Origin: Tritonibacter scottomollicae | Lineage (GTDB): Bacteria; Pseudomonadota; Alphaproteobacteria; Rhodobacterales; Rhodobacteraceae | Direction of reading: 5' to 3' | Length of the DNA: 64,000 nucleotides | NCBI RefSeq assembly: GCF_003003215.1 | Contig: NZ_PVUF01000011.1 | Coordinates: forward strand, 57,365 to 121,364 | Shown here: in pieces, positions 45,734 to 56,549 of the stretch | Layout of the letters: every line of letters starts with the position of its first letter | How positions within the stretch are numbered: position 1 is the stretch's first letter | Translations under genes and position numbers: made by a program | Notes under the pieces: generated by a model | What the model was told of the DNA's origin: nothing | Databases searched by the model: none | Seen by the model: the letters and a program-made list of their open reading frames with translations, nothing else

Positions 45734-47248
45734 TCAAGCGGCAAACATGTCCTTATACGCCTCGCGCAGAATGTTCTTCTGCACCTTGCCCATGGTGTTG
45801 CGCGGCAGCTCGTCGATGAGGATCAGCTGCCGGGGATGTTTGAACCGCGCCAGCTGGGACTGCACGGCCTCCATCATCGCTTCGGTGTCGGGTGTTTCAC
45901 CCGGAGCGGCAACGAGAATGCCCAACACCGTTTCGCCGAAGTCCGGGTGCGGCACGCCGATGACCGCGCTTTCCAGCACGCCGGGCTGGTCATCAAGCAC
46001 CAGTTCGATCTCCTTGGGGTAGATGTTGTAGCCGCCCGAGATGATCAGATCCTTGTTGCGGCCAACGATGTGGACATATGCGTCCGCATCCACCTTGCCG
46101 AGGTCGCCGGTGATAAAGAACCCGTCTTCGCGCAGTTCGGCGGCGGTTTTCTCGGGCATTTGCCAATAGCCTTTGAACACATTGGCACCGCGCACTTCGA
46201 TCTGGCCGACCTCGCCCTGGGGCAGGCTGGCGCCGCTGGCGGGATCGGTCACTTTCAGTTCCACTCCGGGCAGGGGGAAGCCGACGGTGCCGGCGCGGCG
46301 CTCACCTTCGTAGGGGTTGGAGGTGTTCATGTTGGTCTCGGTCATGCCGTAACGTTCCAGGATCCGATGCCCTGTGCGGGTCTCGAATTGCACATGTGTC
46401 TCTGCCAACAGCGGCGCGGAGCCGGAGATGAACAACCGCATGTGCGAGGTCAGCGCGCCCGTAAAGCGATCATCACTCAGCAAGCGGGTGTAGAAGGTCG
46501 GAACCCCCATCAGCGTGGTGGCCTGCGGCAGTTTTCCAATCACGACGTCGAGATCGAACTTTGGCAGAAAGATCAGGCTGCCCCCCGCGAGAAGGGTCAC
46601 GTTGCTGGCGACGAACAGACCATGGGTATGGAAGATCGGCAGCGCGTGCAGCAGTACGTCATCGGCCGTGAAGCGCCATTCCTTGACCAGCGTCTCGGCA
46701 TTGGACAGCAGGTTGTTCTGCGTCAGCATTGCGCCTTTGGAACGGCCCGTCGTGCCGGAGGTGTACAGGAACGCGGCGAGATCCTCAGCGTCGCGCGCGA
46801 CGGTGTCAAACGTTTCGGGCATCGCTGCTGCCTGGTCGGTCAGCGTGCCACTGCCATCCGCATTCAGCGTTTCCAGCCTGGCCCCAAGCTGCGTGGTGAT
46901 CGGCGTTAGCGTGTCTTCCATCCGTGCGTCGCAGACCACGACGGAGGCGCCGCTGTTTTCAATGAAATAGGACAGCTCATCCGCTGTGTAGGCGGTGTTC
47001 AGCGGCAGGAAGATCAGCCCGGCCTGCGTGCAGGCCGCATAGAGCGCCAGTGCTTCGGGGGATTTCTCAACCTGTGCGGCCACGCGATCACCGGGCGTGA
47101 GACCGAGGTGCGTCAGCACATGGGCGATTTGGGCGGTGATGCCGAGAAAGTCCTGATGGCTCAGAACCTTGCCATCCGGCAGATGCAGAAACGGGGTCGA
47201 TTTGCCAGCATGGGTGCCAAACAGGCGATCATACAATGGGTTTGCCAT
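45734..47248 (-). CDS. matB: Malonyl-CoA synthetase MatB
   Basis: This acyl-CoA synthetase of the ANL superfamily, 504 residues, probably makes malonyl-CoA from malonate, ATP and CoA. Core motifs are LYTSGTTGRSKGAMLTQ (phosphate loop), YGMTETNMNTSNPYEGERRA (substrate pocket and A5, with the MatB-like arginines), GDLGKVDADAYVHIVGR and the C-terminal lysine in NTMGKVQKN. Assignment to malonate rests on the adjacent malonyl-CoA decarboxylase gene, 17 bases upstream in the same operon. Confidence 0.93.
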   Translation of the reverse strand: MANPLYDRLFGTHAGKSTPFLHLPDGKVLSHQDFLGITAQIAHVLTHLGLTPGDRVAAQVEKSPEALALYAACTQAGLIFLPLNTAYTADELSYFIENSGASVVVCDARMEDTLTPITTQLGARLETLNADGSGTLTDQAAAMPETFDTVARDAEDLAAFLYTSGTTGRSKGAMLTQNNLLSNAETLVKEWRFTADDVLLHALPIFHTHGLFVASNVTLLAGGSLIFLPKFDLDVVIGKLPQATTLMGVPTFYTRLLSDDRFTGALTSHMRLFISGSAPLLAETHVQFETRTGHRILERYGMTETNMNTSNPYEGERRAGTVGFPLPGVELKVTDPASGASLPQGEVGQIEVRGANVFKGYWQMPEKTAAELREDGFFITGDLGKVDADAYVHIVGRNKDLIISGGYNIYPKEIELVLDDQPGVLESAVIGVPHPDFGETVLGILVAAPGETPDTEAMMEAVQSQLARFKHPRQLILIDELPRNTMGKVQKNILREAYKDMFAA

Positions 47249-47265
47249 GGGCGGGGCCTTTCTTC

Positions 47266-48513
47266 TTAAGCTGGAACACTGCGCGCCGTGGCGGCGAGGC
47301 TCTTGACCTCGGGGGCGCAGGCCACCTCTTGCGTGGTCGCGAAACGTTCGTGGTTCTGTGCAATATTTTCGAGATCGTAAAGGTAGTTCACCATGGTTCC
47401 GGCAGACTGCGCGCGTCCCTTGTCGGAGGTGTCAGCCTCCGCGTGCACGGCATGGACAATCGCGCCATTGCCGAGGTGGAAGCGCGCGACCGGGTCCAGC
47501 GGCAAGCCTCCGGGCCGTTTGGCGTTCAACAGGTAATCCGCCGCCAGGGCACGCAGCCTTTCGGGATCCGAGTCTGTGGTCGCGATGTCCTCTGCCTCAA
47601 GCCAGCGGGTGAAGCCGGGAATGGGGGAGAGTGTGACAAAGGTGGACAGGCCGGACAGCTCCGTCGCCAGATCCGAAGCCACCTGTTTGATCAGCGAGTT
47701 GCCGAACGAAATGCTGGCCAGACCTGCCTGACAGTTGGAAATCGAATAGAAGGTGGCCGTGTCCGCTTCGGTGGCGGGGATTTCCGCGTGATCTTCGCTG
47801 AGCAGGGTTTGCACCGAGTCGGGAATGCCCTTGGTCAGCGCCACTTCGACGAAGATCAGCGGCTCGTCCGGCATCGAGGGGTGGAAAAACGCAAAACAGC
47901 GACGATCCGCAGGTGCCAGACGGCGGCGCAGATCGTCCCAGCTGTCAATCGCGTGCACCGCCTCGTAGGCGATGATCTTTTCAAGGATATGCGCTGGGCT
48001 TTCCCAATTGATCGGACGCAGCACCAGAAAGCCCCGGTTGAACCAGCTGAGGAACAGGTGGCGAAAATCTATGTCCAGCGCCTCCAGCTCCGGCTCGCCG
48101 CGCCCCAGCCGCAACAGATCCGCGCGCATCCGCACCAAGGCCCCGGTGGCGTTGGGCAGCCGGTTTAAGCGGCGGATCAACTCCTGACGTCGGGGTTCGG
48201 AGGCCGCCATAAATGCGCGATAGGATGCCTTGGAAGGATCTCTCTCGTAGGTCGCCAGCGTGGCGCGAACCGAATCTGGTGCGATGTTCATCGCCGAGGC
48301 CAGATGACGAAAGAAGACAAGCTTGCCGTCATCATCGAGGGGCTCGAACCGGGACAGGATCTCTTCGGCCAGGGCCAGGCCGGAGGTCTCCCCGGCGGAG
48401 CCAACCAAGGCATCGGCCAGCTCCTGCAGCGGTCGTCCGTCCGAAGGCACGGGTTGTACCGACCGCTGGCGGCGTTCAAAAACGGTCGACAGCAGCTCTG
48501 CAAGGATGCTCAT
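47266..48513 (-). CDS. Malonyl-CoA decarboxylase
   Basis: The enzyme converts malonyl-CoA to acetyl-CoA and CO2. The 415-residue protein has the helical N-domain (SKASYRAFMAASEPRRQELI and RRLNRLPNATGALVRMRADL) and the catalytic acyltransferase-like domain with HLFLSWFNRGFLVLRPINWE, SSISFGNSLIKQ-type SISFGNSLIK and LSPIPGFTRWLEAED. With MatB it completes malonate degradation. It is divergent from a GntR-family regulator. Confidence 0.94.
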   Translation of the reverse strand: MSILAELLSTVFERRQRSVQPVPSDGRPLQELADALVGSAGETSGLALAEEILSRFEPLDDDGKLVFFRHLASAMNIAPDSVRATLATYERDPSKASYRAFMAASEPRRQELIRRLNRLPNATGALVRMRADLLRLGRGEPELEALDIDFRHLFLSWFNRGFLVLRPINWESPAHILEKIIAYEAVHAIDSWDDLRRRLAPADRRCFAFFHPSMPDEPLIFVEVALTKGIPDSVQTLLSEDHAEIPATEADTATFYSISNCQAGLASISFGNSLIKQVASDLATELSGLSTFVTLSPIPGFTRWLEAEDIATTDSDPERLRALAADYLLNAKRPGGLPLDPVARFHLGNGAIVHAVHAEADTSDKGRAQSAGTMVNYLYDLENIAQNHERFATTQEVACAPEVKSLAATARSVPA

Positions 48514-48633
48514 GGCGCAGCTCCATCATCAGGTTTAGCCCTCAGGTCCGCAGCCCCGGTAACAGACAGGGCAGCAAGATCACGTTGGTCATGCCACAAG
48601 GGTAGTCGCTTTATGTTTTTTCAGTCAACCATA

Positions 48634-48643
48634 TTGTATACAA
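48634..48643. promoter_or_regulatory. Palindrome TTGTATACAA, likely GntR operator
   Basis: This perfect 10-base palindrome lies in the 176-bp gap between the decarboxylase gene and the divergent regulator. TTGTA/TACAA half-sites fit known FCD-type GntR operators, so it is a good MatR-like site controlling both directions. Confidence 0.6.
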
Positions 48644-48689
48644 GAATTAGATTCTTGAATTTGGTTGGAGCGTTGGTCATGATCTGCCT

Positions 48690-49343
48690 ATGGAAAAACG
48701 CCGCGCAGATACGATTGCCGAACAGCTCGAAGCACTGATTTTCAACGGGACATATGCCGATGGGGATCGCCTGGACGAGGTGCGCCTTGCGGAGCAGTTC
48801 GGGGTGTCGCGCACGCCGCTGCGCGAAGCGTTTCAACGGCTTGCCTTGTCTGGCTTGCTCGAACTGATCCCGCGACGCGGTGCCTTCGTGCGCCAACCGG
48901 GCCCGGTGGAACTGTTGGAGATGTTCGAGGTGATGGCGGAGCTTGAAGCGGTGTGCGGTCGGCTTGCAGCGTTGCGGATCTCAGAGGCCGCGCTTGCCGA
49001 ATTGCGCGAGGCGAACAGCAGCTGTCAGACAGCTGTCACCGCCGGTGACGTGGAGGCCTACTACTCTGAAAACGAGCGGTTCCACAGCATCATCTATCAG
49101 CAATCTGGCAACAGTTTTTTGGCGCAGGAGGCCGCGAAGCTGCACAAGCGGTTGCAACCCTTTCGCCGCCAACAGCTTCGGTTCCGGGGGCGGATGGGCC
49201 AGTCCATGTCCGAGCATGAGCAGATCGTGCGCGCGCTAGAGGCCAGCAAGGCCGAGGCCGCGGCGGATGCCCTGCGCAACCACGTTGCGGTGCAGGGCGA
49301 GAAATTCCACCAGTTGATGGCGACGTTGAAGAACACGGCTTAG
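48690..49343 (+). CDS. GntR-family regulator, FCD subgroup (MatR-like)
   Basis: This 217-residue regulator has an N-terminal winged helix (about 5-72, DEVRLAEQFGVSRTPLREAF and LIPRRGAFVRQPG) and a C-terminal all-helical FCD domain (about 78-205). The FCD metal-type residues include the ENERFHSIIYQQSGN and MSEHEQIVRALEA segments. It is divergent from the malonate genes with a palindrome between, so malonate-responsive control of them is inferred. Confidence 0.92.
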   Translation: MEKRRADTIAEQLEALIFNGTYADGDRLDEVRLAEQFGVSRTPLREAFQRLALSGLLELIPRRGAFVRQPGPVELLEMFEVMAELEAVCGRLAALRISEAALAELREANSSCQTAVTAGDVEAYYSENERFHSIIYQQSGNSFLAQEAAKLHKRLQPFRRQQLRFRGRMGQSMSEHEQIVRALEASKAEAAADALRNHVAVQGEKFHQLMATLKNTA

Positions 49344-49405
49344 CCCGCATACGGTTTGTGGCGCGATGTGATGCGCAACGTGCGACAGGGCAGGGGGCAG
49401 ATACG

Positions 49406-49432
49406 AAAAAGGAGGCCACCGGCCCCCTTTTC
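49406..49432. terminator. Bidirectional terminator between regulator and nqrF
   Basis: AAAAAGGAGGCC and GGCCCCCTTTT form a stem with one mismatch and a 3-base loop; A-runs and T-runs flank it, suiting both converging transcripts. Confidence 0.75.
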
Positions 49433-49458
49433 CTTTCTCTGATGTTGAGATCTGCGGG

Positions 49459-50682
49459 TCAGCCGCCGAAATCGTCGAGCATGATGTCCTCGCGATCCAC
49501 GCCCAGCTCCAGCAGCATGTTGATCACCGACTGGTTCATGATCGGCGGACCACACATGTAGAACTCACAGTCCTCCGGCGCCGGGTGGTTCTTGAGGTAT
49601 TCCTCGAAGAGCACATTGTGGATGAAGCCGGTGTAGCCTTTCCAATCGTCCTCGGGCAGAGCGTCCGACAGGGCTACGTGCCATTCGAAGTTGTCGAACT
49701 CTTCGGCCAGCTGGTCAAAGTCCTCGACAAAGAACATCTCGCGCTTGGAGCGGGCACCATACCAGAAGGTGATCTTGCGGTCGCGGTTTTCCAGACGCTT
49801 GAGCTGGTCAAAGATGTGCGACCGCATCGGCGCCATGCCGGCACCCCCACCGATGAAGACCATTTCCTTTTGCGTGTCGCGGGCGAAGAATTCACCAAAC
49901 GGCCCGGAAATGGTGACCTTGTCACCGGGTTTGAGGTTGAAGATATAGGACGACATCTGGCCCGGCGGAATACCGGCAGAGCCCGGCGGCGGCGAGGCAA
50001 CGCGGACGTTGAGCATGATGAGGCCCTTTTCGTCCGGGTAGTTCGCCATCGAGTAGGCCCGCTCGATCGGTTCCGAGACTTTGGATTCATACTGCCACAG
50101 ATTGAACTTGTCCCAATCCGGGCGGTACTCTTCTTCGATCTCGAAGTCCTTGTAGGACAGCGCGTGGCTGGGCGCTTCGATCTGGATATAGCCACCGGCG
50201 CGGAAGTTGACATCCTCGCCCTCGGGGAGTTCCAGCACCAGGTTCTTGATGAAGGTCGCGACGTTCTCATTGGAGCGCACGGTGCACTCCCACTTTTTCA
50301 CGCCGAAGACCTCTTCTGGCACTTCGATATCCATGTCCTGCTTGACCGCCACCTGACAGGACAAACGGTCACCACAGGAGGCTTCGCGCTTGGTGATATG
50401 GCTTTCTTCGGTGGGCAGGATGGAGCCGCCACCGGAATGCACGCGCACGCGGCATTGCGCGCAGGTGCCACCGCCGCCACAGGCAGAGGGGACGAACATC
50501 TTTTCCGCCGCCAGCGTCTGCAAAAGCTTGCCGCCTGCGGGAACCGAGATGGTTTTCTCGCCGTTGATGGTGATGTTCACATCGCCCGAGCTGACGAGTT
50601 TCGAGCGGGCTGCCAGAATGATCGTCACCAAGGCGACAACGATCAGGGTGAACAGGAGAACGCCTAGTCCGAATGTAGTCAC
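49459..50682 (-). CDS. nqrF: Na+-translocating NADH:quinone reductase subunit F
   Basis: This is the electron-entry subunit: it oxidises NADH through FAD and passes electrons to a 2Fe-2S centre. The 407-residue protein has one N-terminal membrane segment (about 3-25), a ferredoxin domain with C68, C74 and C77 in [16 protein letters not shown] plus a fourth in LSCQ, then FAD-binding ([13 protein letters not shown]) and NADH-binding ([20 protein letters not shown]) domains. It is the last gene of nqrABCDEF. Confidence 0.97.
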   Translation of the reverse strand: MTTFGLGVLLFTLIVVALVTIILAARSKLVSSGDVNITINGEKTISVPAGGKLLQTLAAEKMFVPSACGGGGTCAQCRVRVHSGGGSILPTEESHITKREASCGDRLSCQVAVKQDMDIEVPEEVFGVKKWECTVRSNENVATFIKNLVLELPEGEDVNFRAGGYIQIEAPSHALSYKDFEIEEEYRPDWDKFNLWQYESKVSEPIERAYSMANYPDEKGLIMLNVRVASPPPGSAGIPPGQMSSYIFNLKPGDKVTISGPFGEFFARDTQKEMVFIGGGAGMAPMRSHIFDQLKRLENRDRKITFWYGARSKREMFFVEDFDQLAEEFDNFEWHVALSDALPEDDWKGYTGFIHNVLFEEYLKNHPAPEDCEFYMCGPPIMNQSVINMLLELGVDREDIMLDDFGG

Positions 50683-50695
50683 GTCTGGCCTCCGA

Positions 50696-51303
50696 TCAAA
50701 GTTTCACGCCGCTGAAGGACATGAAGGCCATCGCCATCAGACCCGCGGTGATGAAGGTAATGCCAAGTCCCTGAAGACCATCCGGAATGTCGGAATACTT
50801 CAGTTTCTCGCGCACGCCGGCCATGGCGGTGATCGCCAGCGCCCAGCCAAAGCCGGAGGAAAGACCATAGGTGGTTGCCTCGGCAAAATTGTAGCTGCGT
50901 TCCACCATGAAGAGGGAGCCACCAAGGATGGCGCAGTTCACGGTGATGAGCGGCAGAAAGACCCCAAGCGCGTTGTAAAGCGGTGGGAAATACTTATCGA
51001 GTAGCATTTCGAGGATCTGCACCATGGCCGCGATCACGCCGATATAGGAAATGAGACCAAGGAAGGTCAGATCCACGTCCGGGAAACCGGCCCAGGCCAG
51101 CGCGCCGGGGGCCAGCAGGTAGGTCAGCAGCAGGTTGTTGGCGGGCACGGTGATGGCCTGCACCACCATGACCGAGATACCAAGACCGATCGCTGTCGAG
51201 ATCTTTTTCGACACCGCGAGGAAGGTACACATGCCGAGGAAGAACGACAGCGCGAGGTTCTCAACGAATACGGCCTTGACCGCGAGGGAAAGCAATCCTT
51301 CCA

Positions 51304-51304
<1 letters not shown>
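50696..51304 (-). CDS. nqrE: Na+-NQR subunit E
   Basis: This integral membrane subunit has 202 residues and six predicted helices. The iron-site cysteines are visible as C26 in [13 protein letters not shown] and C124 in [10 protein letters not shown]. It pairs with NqrD in inverted topology to hold the intramembrane iron centre. Its start shares bases with the nqrD stop. Confidence 0.97.
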
Positions 51305-51956
<652 letters not shown>

Positions 51957-51957
<1 letters not shown>

Positions 51958-52769
51958 CAGTCGATCTCTCCTGCTTGGAGCCGTTCAAGGAAGGTGCCGT
52001 AACCGGCCTGTCCCATCCAGAACTTCACCAGATTGTCCACGCCGACAGAGGTCAGCGTTGCACCGGCCAGCGCATCGACGTGGTAGTCCTGACCGGCGGG
52101 CGGAGCAGCTTTTGCCACGGTGATGGCCAGCTGACCCTCTTCGGTAAAGAGTTTCTTGCCGTTCCACAGCGATTTCCAGCGCGGGTTGTCCACCTCGGCG
52201 CCGAGGCCGGGGGTTTCGCCATGCTGATAGAACTGTAGGCCAAAGATGTCGTTGCCGTTCTCTTCCAGCGCGATGAAGCCATAGAGCGTCGACCACAGGC
52301 CGTAGCCTTCGATCGGCAGCACCACCTTGTCGAGGTCGCCCGCTTCATCACGCAGCAGGTAGATCATCCGGTAGGCCTGCATCTGGCCACCCAGACCTGC
52401 GGGATCCTCGTCCAGCGCCCGCACGATCGCCGGGTCATCAGAGGCCGCCAGCGCATCAAAGGTCTCGATCTCGAACTGGTCGCTGTACGCGCCGCTGGAG
52501 AGGTCCAGCACATGCGGTTCAAAGTCGGCAAAAGCCTCGGCCACGGGCACGTTTTCGTCATAGACGCCAGCGACCTGCAGCACGTTGATGCGCTTGTCGC
52601 GCAGCTTGTTCTCTTCCTGGATCGGGCGCAGGGCCACGGCGGCGGCGGACACGACCATCGAGGCCACGAGGCAGAGCGCCACGGCGACGAATACTGTCTT
52701 GCCGACGGAATCGGGCGGCGCGTCGAGGAAGCGACGGATCATGCCCTTTTGCTCGTTTGTGTCAGACAT
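51957..52769 (-). CDS. nqrC: Na+-NQR subunit C
   Basis: This subunit carries a covalently attached FMN. The 270-residue protein has one N-terminal membrane segment (about 24-47) and a periplasmic domain. The flavin attachment motif is [11 protein letters not shown] with the FMN threonine at T238. ApbE, encoded 2.7 kb away, is the enzyme family that makes this bond. The gene overlaps nqrB by eight bases. Confidence 0.97.
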
Positions 52770-53961
52770 TGCGCTTCGCCCTCCGTTTGATGTTGGCCTG
52801 TACGACGAAGTGGTCGATCAGCGGGGCAAAGACGTTGCCGAACAGGATCGCCAGCATCATGCCTTCGGGGAAGGCCGGGTTGATGACACGGATCATGACG
52901 ACCATGAAGCCGATCAAGGCACCATAGATGTAGCGGCCCATGTTGGTGTGCGAGGCCGAGACCGGCTCGGTCACCATGAAGGCCAGACCAAAGGCATAGC
53001 CGCCCACGACCAGATGCCAGTACCAGGGCATCGCGAACATCGGGTTGGTGTCGGAGCCGATCCAGTTCAGCAGCGTCGAGAAGGCGATCATGCCACCAAG
53101 GCAGCCGACGATCAGTCGCCAGTTGGCGATCTTGACGATCAGCAGGAAGGCCAGGCCGATCAGGATTGCCAGCGTCGAGGTTTCGCCAAACGATCCCTGA
53201 ATGGTGCCGACAAAGGCGTCCATCCACTCGATGCCGCGCTCCGGGAAGGCGGCAACGCCATCAGACGCGCCGATCGCCAGTGCGGTGGCACCGGAGAACC
53301 CGTCCACCGGGGTCCAGATCGAGTCGCCGGACATATAGGCGGGATATGCGAAATAGAGGAAGGCACGACCCACCAGCGCCGGGTTCAGGAAGTTTTTGCC
53401 GGTGCCGCCAAAGACTTCCTTGCCGATCACCACGCCAAAGATGATGCCAAGCGCCACTTGCCACAGGGGCGTCGTGGCGGGCAGGATCAGCGTGTAGAGC
53501 ATGGAGGTCACGAGGAAGCCTTCGTTGACCTCATGGCCGCGCACTACGGCAAAGATCACCTCGAAGATGCCGCCCGCAACCAGCGTCACGACGTAGATTG
53601 GCAGGAAATACAGCAACCCGTGCATGATGTTGGCAAAGGGGTTGTTGGGATCAAAGCCGATACCCAGCGTCTCGATAATGGCGGCGCGCCAGCCGGAGGC
53701 GCCATATTCGGCAATCGCCATATTGGTCTGCAGGCCGGTGTTGTACATGCCAAACAGGATGCAGGGGATGGTCGCCAGCACCACATAGGTCATGATCCGT
53801 TTCATATCGATATAGGAACGGGCATGGGGCGCGGCGGTGGTCACCGTCTTGGGCGTGTAGATGAAGCTCTCCACCATCTCGTAGACAGGGAAGAATTTTT
53901 CGTATCGGCCACCCTTCAGGAATTGCGGCTCGATCCGATCAAAGAAACTGCGAAGACCCAA
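52762..53961 (-). CDS. nqrB: Na+-NQR subunit B
   Basis: This is the largest membrane subunit, with the sodium path, riboflavin site and a second covalent FMN. The 399-residue protein begins at TTG 53961 (MGLRSFFDRIEPQFLKGGRY, the normal NqrB start), with GAGAGGGA upstream and only four bases after the nqrA stop. The longer in-frame ORF inside nqrA was rejected. The FMN threonine is T226 in VDGFSGATALAI. Start by TTG may lower its translation relative to neighbours. Confidence 0.96.
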   Translation of the reverse strand: MGLRSFFDRIEPQFLKGGRYEKFFPVYEMVESFIYTPKTVTTAAPHARSYIDMKRIMTYVVLATIPCILFGMYNTGLQTNMAIAEYGASGWRAAIIETLGIGFDPNNPFANIMHGLLYFLPIYVVTLVAGGIFEVIFAVVRGHEVNEGFLVTSMLYTLILPATTPLWQVALGIIFGVVIGKEVFGGTGKNFLNPALVGRAFLYFAYPAYMSGDSIWTPVDGFSGATALAIGASDGVAAFPERGIEWMDAFVGTIQGSFGETSTLAILIGLAFLLIVKIANWRLIVGCLGGMIAFSTLLNWIGSDTNPMFAMPWYWHLVVGGYAFGLAFMVTEPVSASHTNMGRYIYGALIGFMVVMIRVINPAFPEGMMLAILFGNVFAPLIDHFVVQANIKRRAKRNV

Positions 53962-53965
53962 AGTC

Positions 53966-55309
53966 TTATCCCTCTCTTTCGATCTTGCTGAGGCTGTCGC
54001 GCAGGGCGAGGCCATATTCATATTTGGCCGGGCAGGCAAAACCGCAGAGGCCCAGATCTTCTTCGTCCAGCTCCAGCGCGCCCAAGGCCTGTGCCTGGTC
54101 GGTGTCCATCACCAGCAGCGCCCGCAACAGCTGCGTTGGCAGGAAATCCTGCGGCATCAGCTGTTCAAATGTGCCGATCGGCACCATGGCGCGGCGGCCG
54201 CCGTTAAGGTTAGACGTCAGCGCGTGCAGCTTTTTCGAGAAGGCAGAGCCCAGCACCGGCTGCACCGCGTATTTCGACGCCATCGGGCGAATCCAGCCCA
54301 GCGGGATCTGCTCGCGGTCTTCCTTGATCAGCGTGATCTGGCGCGCATAGCGACCGAGATATGCGGTTGGACCCTCTCCGGCGCGCCCGGACAGGATGGA
54401 GCCGGAGATAACGCGGATTGGCGTGTCGCGGCCAAGATCCTCGGCGCAAAGATCGGTCATCGACGCGCCCACGCGGGTGCGGACCAGACGCGGACGGCTG
54501 CATTCGGGGCCCGAAAGGGCAATGGTGCGGAACGGATCCAGCCGCCCGGTCAGCAGCAACTGACCAATGGCGATGATGTCATGATAGCCGATGGTCCAGA
54601 CGGTTTTCTCGCCGCTGGGGGGCTCCAGGAAATGCATGTGGGTGCCCGCCAGACCCGCCGGATGTGGGCCGGAAAACCCGACAGCAGTCACGCTGGCCAG
54701 ATCGGCGCCGGGAATACTGGCGCCGCTGTCCTGACACAGGTAGGTCTTGCCGTCAGTGAGCACTGTCACGGCGGACAGGCCGCGCGCAAAGGCTTCGGCG
54801 TGTTCGTTGATGATGGTGGCCGCATCGCCCGACAGCGGTTCGCTGTCCATCGCCGTTACATAGATGGCCGCAGGGGCGGCATCCGATGCCGGCACCTTTG
54901 AATAGGGGCGCGTGCGGAAAGACGTCCATAGCCCCGAAGCGCAGAGCCGCTCACGCAGGCCTTCGGCGGTGCTCTCATCGCCAATGGCGGAGAAATCCAC
55001 CGGCTCGGCGGCAGAATCATCCACTTCGATCTCGACGCTGACCAGCACACGGCGCGCGCCGCGGTTGATCGCTTTTACGCGTCCTGAAACCGGTGCGGTG
55101 ACCCGAACCTCTGGCGTGTCCTTATGCGCAAACACCGGAGCGCCTGCCGCAATCACGTCGCCTTCCTGAACTGAAAGCCGAGGCTTCAGGCCAATATAGT
55201 CCTGCCCGAGGATGGCGACGGTCCGGACTTCTGCTGCGTCTTCGATTCTGGTGTCAGGTGCCCCCAGCACCGGAACATCGAGACCTTTTTTCAACGTATG
55301 TTGCTGCAC
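53966..55309 (-). CDS. nqrA: Na+-NQR subunit A
   Basis: This is the cytoplasmic peripheral subunit of the pump, 447 residues, starting MQQHTLKKGLDVPVLGAPDT. The lipoyl-like N-region (PRLSVQEGDVIAAGAPVFAH, VTAPVSGRVKAINRGARRVL) and the C-terminal CGFACPAKYEYG segment are family traits. It is the first gene of the operon; the 168-bp gap to divergent apbE should hold the promoter. Confidence 0.96.
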   Translation of the reverse strand: MQQHTLKKGLDVPVLGAPDTRIEDAAEVRTVAILGQDYIGLKPRLSVQEGDVIAAGAPVFAHKDTPEVRVTAPVSGRVKAINRGARRVLVSVEIEVDDSAAEPVDFSAIGDESTAEGLRERLCASGLWTSFRTRPYSKVPASDAAPAAIYVTAMDSEPLSGDAATIINEHAEAFARGLSAVTVLTDGKTYLCQDSGASIPGADLASVTAVGFSGPHPAGLAGTHMHFLEPPSGEKTVWTIGYHDIIAIGQLLLTGRLDPFRTIALSGPECSRPRLVRTRVGASMTDLCAEDLGRDTPIRVISGSILSGRAGEGPTAYLGRYARQITLIKEDREQIPLGWIRPMASKYAVQPVLGSAFSKKLHALTSNLNGGRRAMVPIGTFEQLMPQDFLPTQLLRALLVMDTDQAQALGALELDEEDLGLCGFACPAKYEYGLALRDSLSKIEREG

Positions 55310-55477
55310 GTCTTCATGTCCTGTCCATTTTCCGGCGCTCTTATGCGTTACTGCGACGCGGTTTGAAAGTTCTTTAGAGCGAAAAAATCCGATTTACTGT
55401 TGAACCCGCGTTCTTTCTGTCCCAGAAGCTCTGGGAACCTCGCGTCCCTTAACAGAAGCACTAGCGGAGTAGGCCCT

Positions 55478-56509
55478 TTGACGAACCCTCTTCTCCTTTC
55501 TCGCCGTAGTTTCATGGTCATGCCACTTGCACTGATGGCTTGCAAGAAAGGATGGTCCCTGCTGGAACTTAGTGGGCTGACGATGGGCACCAACTACTCG
55601 ATCGTCGCCATTGACCACAGCAAGTCCATCGACCAGGCTGAACTTCAGTCCGCAGTCGACCAGGCACTGGGTCAGGTCAACGTGCAGATGTCCAACTGGG
55701 ATGCGTCTTCCGAGATTTCGCGCTTCAACGCGGCCGCGGCAGGCGAGAGCCTGTCCGTGTCCGGCGAACTGCATCACGTGATGCAGACCGCGCAGGACGT
55801 GCATGTGGCAAGTGATGGCGCATTTGACGTCACCGTTGGTGCGTTGATCGACCTCTGGGGCTTTGGCGCCGGGCAAACCCGCAGCGACATGCCGTCCGAC
55901 GCTGAGATTGCACAGGCCATGGCCTGCTGTGGTCAGGCTCAGTCGGTTGAGCTGGAGGCCGGTGGCCTCAAGAAGCTGAACAGCGGTGCCGAAGTCTATC
56001 TGTCGTCGATCGGCAAAGGCTTTGGTGTCGATCAGGTGGCTGCTGTGCTCAAGGGCTATGGTATCACCGACTATATGGTTGAAATCGGCGGTGACCTTTA
56101 TACTGCAGGTCGCAACCCCGAGGGTCAGCCCTGGCAGATCGGCATCGAGACGCCGCAGGCATTTGATCGTGGCGTGACGCAGGTTGTTGGCCTGTCCGAC
56201 ATGGGGATGGCGACCTCCGGCGACTATCGCAACTTCTTTGACTACGACGGTACCCGGTACTCGCACATCATCGACGCCACCACTGGCCGTCCGGTGACGC
56301 ATGACACCGCCTCTGTCACTGTTCTGACCGACAATGCGATGCTGGCGGATGCTTGGGCGACCGCAATGCTGGTCATGGGCCGCGAGCGCGGTCTTGAGAT
56401 CGCAAATGATCGTGATATGGCGGTTCTGTTCATTGACCGTGCGGCTGCAAACGGCGAAACCGGGTTCAAATCCACGGCGTCTGATCGCTTTGCTGCGCTG
56501 ACCGCCTGA
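55478..56509 (+). CDS. apbE: FAD:protein FMN transferase ApbE
   Basis: The enzyme transfers FMN from FAD to threonines of NqrB and NqrC. The 343-residue protein from TTG 55478 (GGAG upstream) begins MTNPLLLSRRSFMVMPLALM, joining a twin-arginine motif (SRRSFM) to a lipobox-like LMAC, so a Tat-exported lipoprotein is inferred. Family motifs include LSGLTMGTNYSI, VNVQMSNWDASSEISRFN, GALIDLWGFG, YLSSIGKGFGVDQVA, VEIGGDLYTAGRNPEGQPWQ and ATSGDYRNFF. Divergent orientation to nqrA and the nqrM neighbour tie it to NQR assembly. Confidence 0.94.
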   Translation: MTNPLLLSRRSFMVMPLALMACKKGWSLLELSGLTMGTNYSIVAIDHSKSIDQAELQSAVDQALGQVNVQMSNWDASSEISRFNAAAAGESLSVSGELHHVMQTAQDVHVASDGAFDVTVGALIDLWGFGAGQTRSDMPSDAEIAQAMACCGQAQSVELEAGGLKKLNSGAEVYLSSIGKGFGVDQVAAVLKGYGITDYMVEIGGDLYTAGRNPEGQPWQIGIETPQAFDRGVTQVVGLSDMGMATSGDYRNFFDYDGTRYSHIIDATTGRPVTHDTASVTVLTDNAMLADAWATAMLVMGRERGLEIANDRDMAVLFIDRAAANGETGFKSTASDRFAALTA

Positions 56510-56549
56510 ACCGATTGTCCGGCGTTTCGCTGGAAAAGGGGAGCATGAC

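Noticed and set aside
45620-46909. 429-codon ORF opposite matB
   Set aside because: Antisense shadow; MatB has all adenylation motifs.
52585-53991. 468-codon ORF opposite nqrC/nqrB
   Set aside because: Antisense shadow of two certain NQR subunits.
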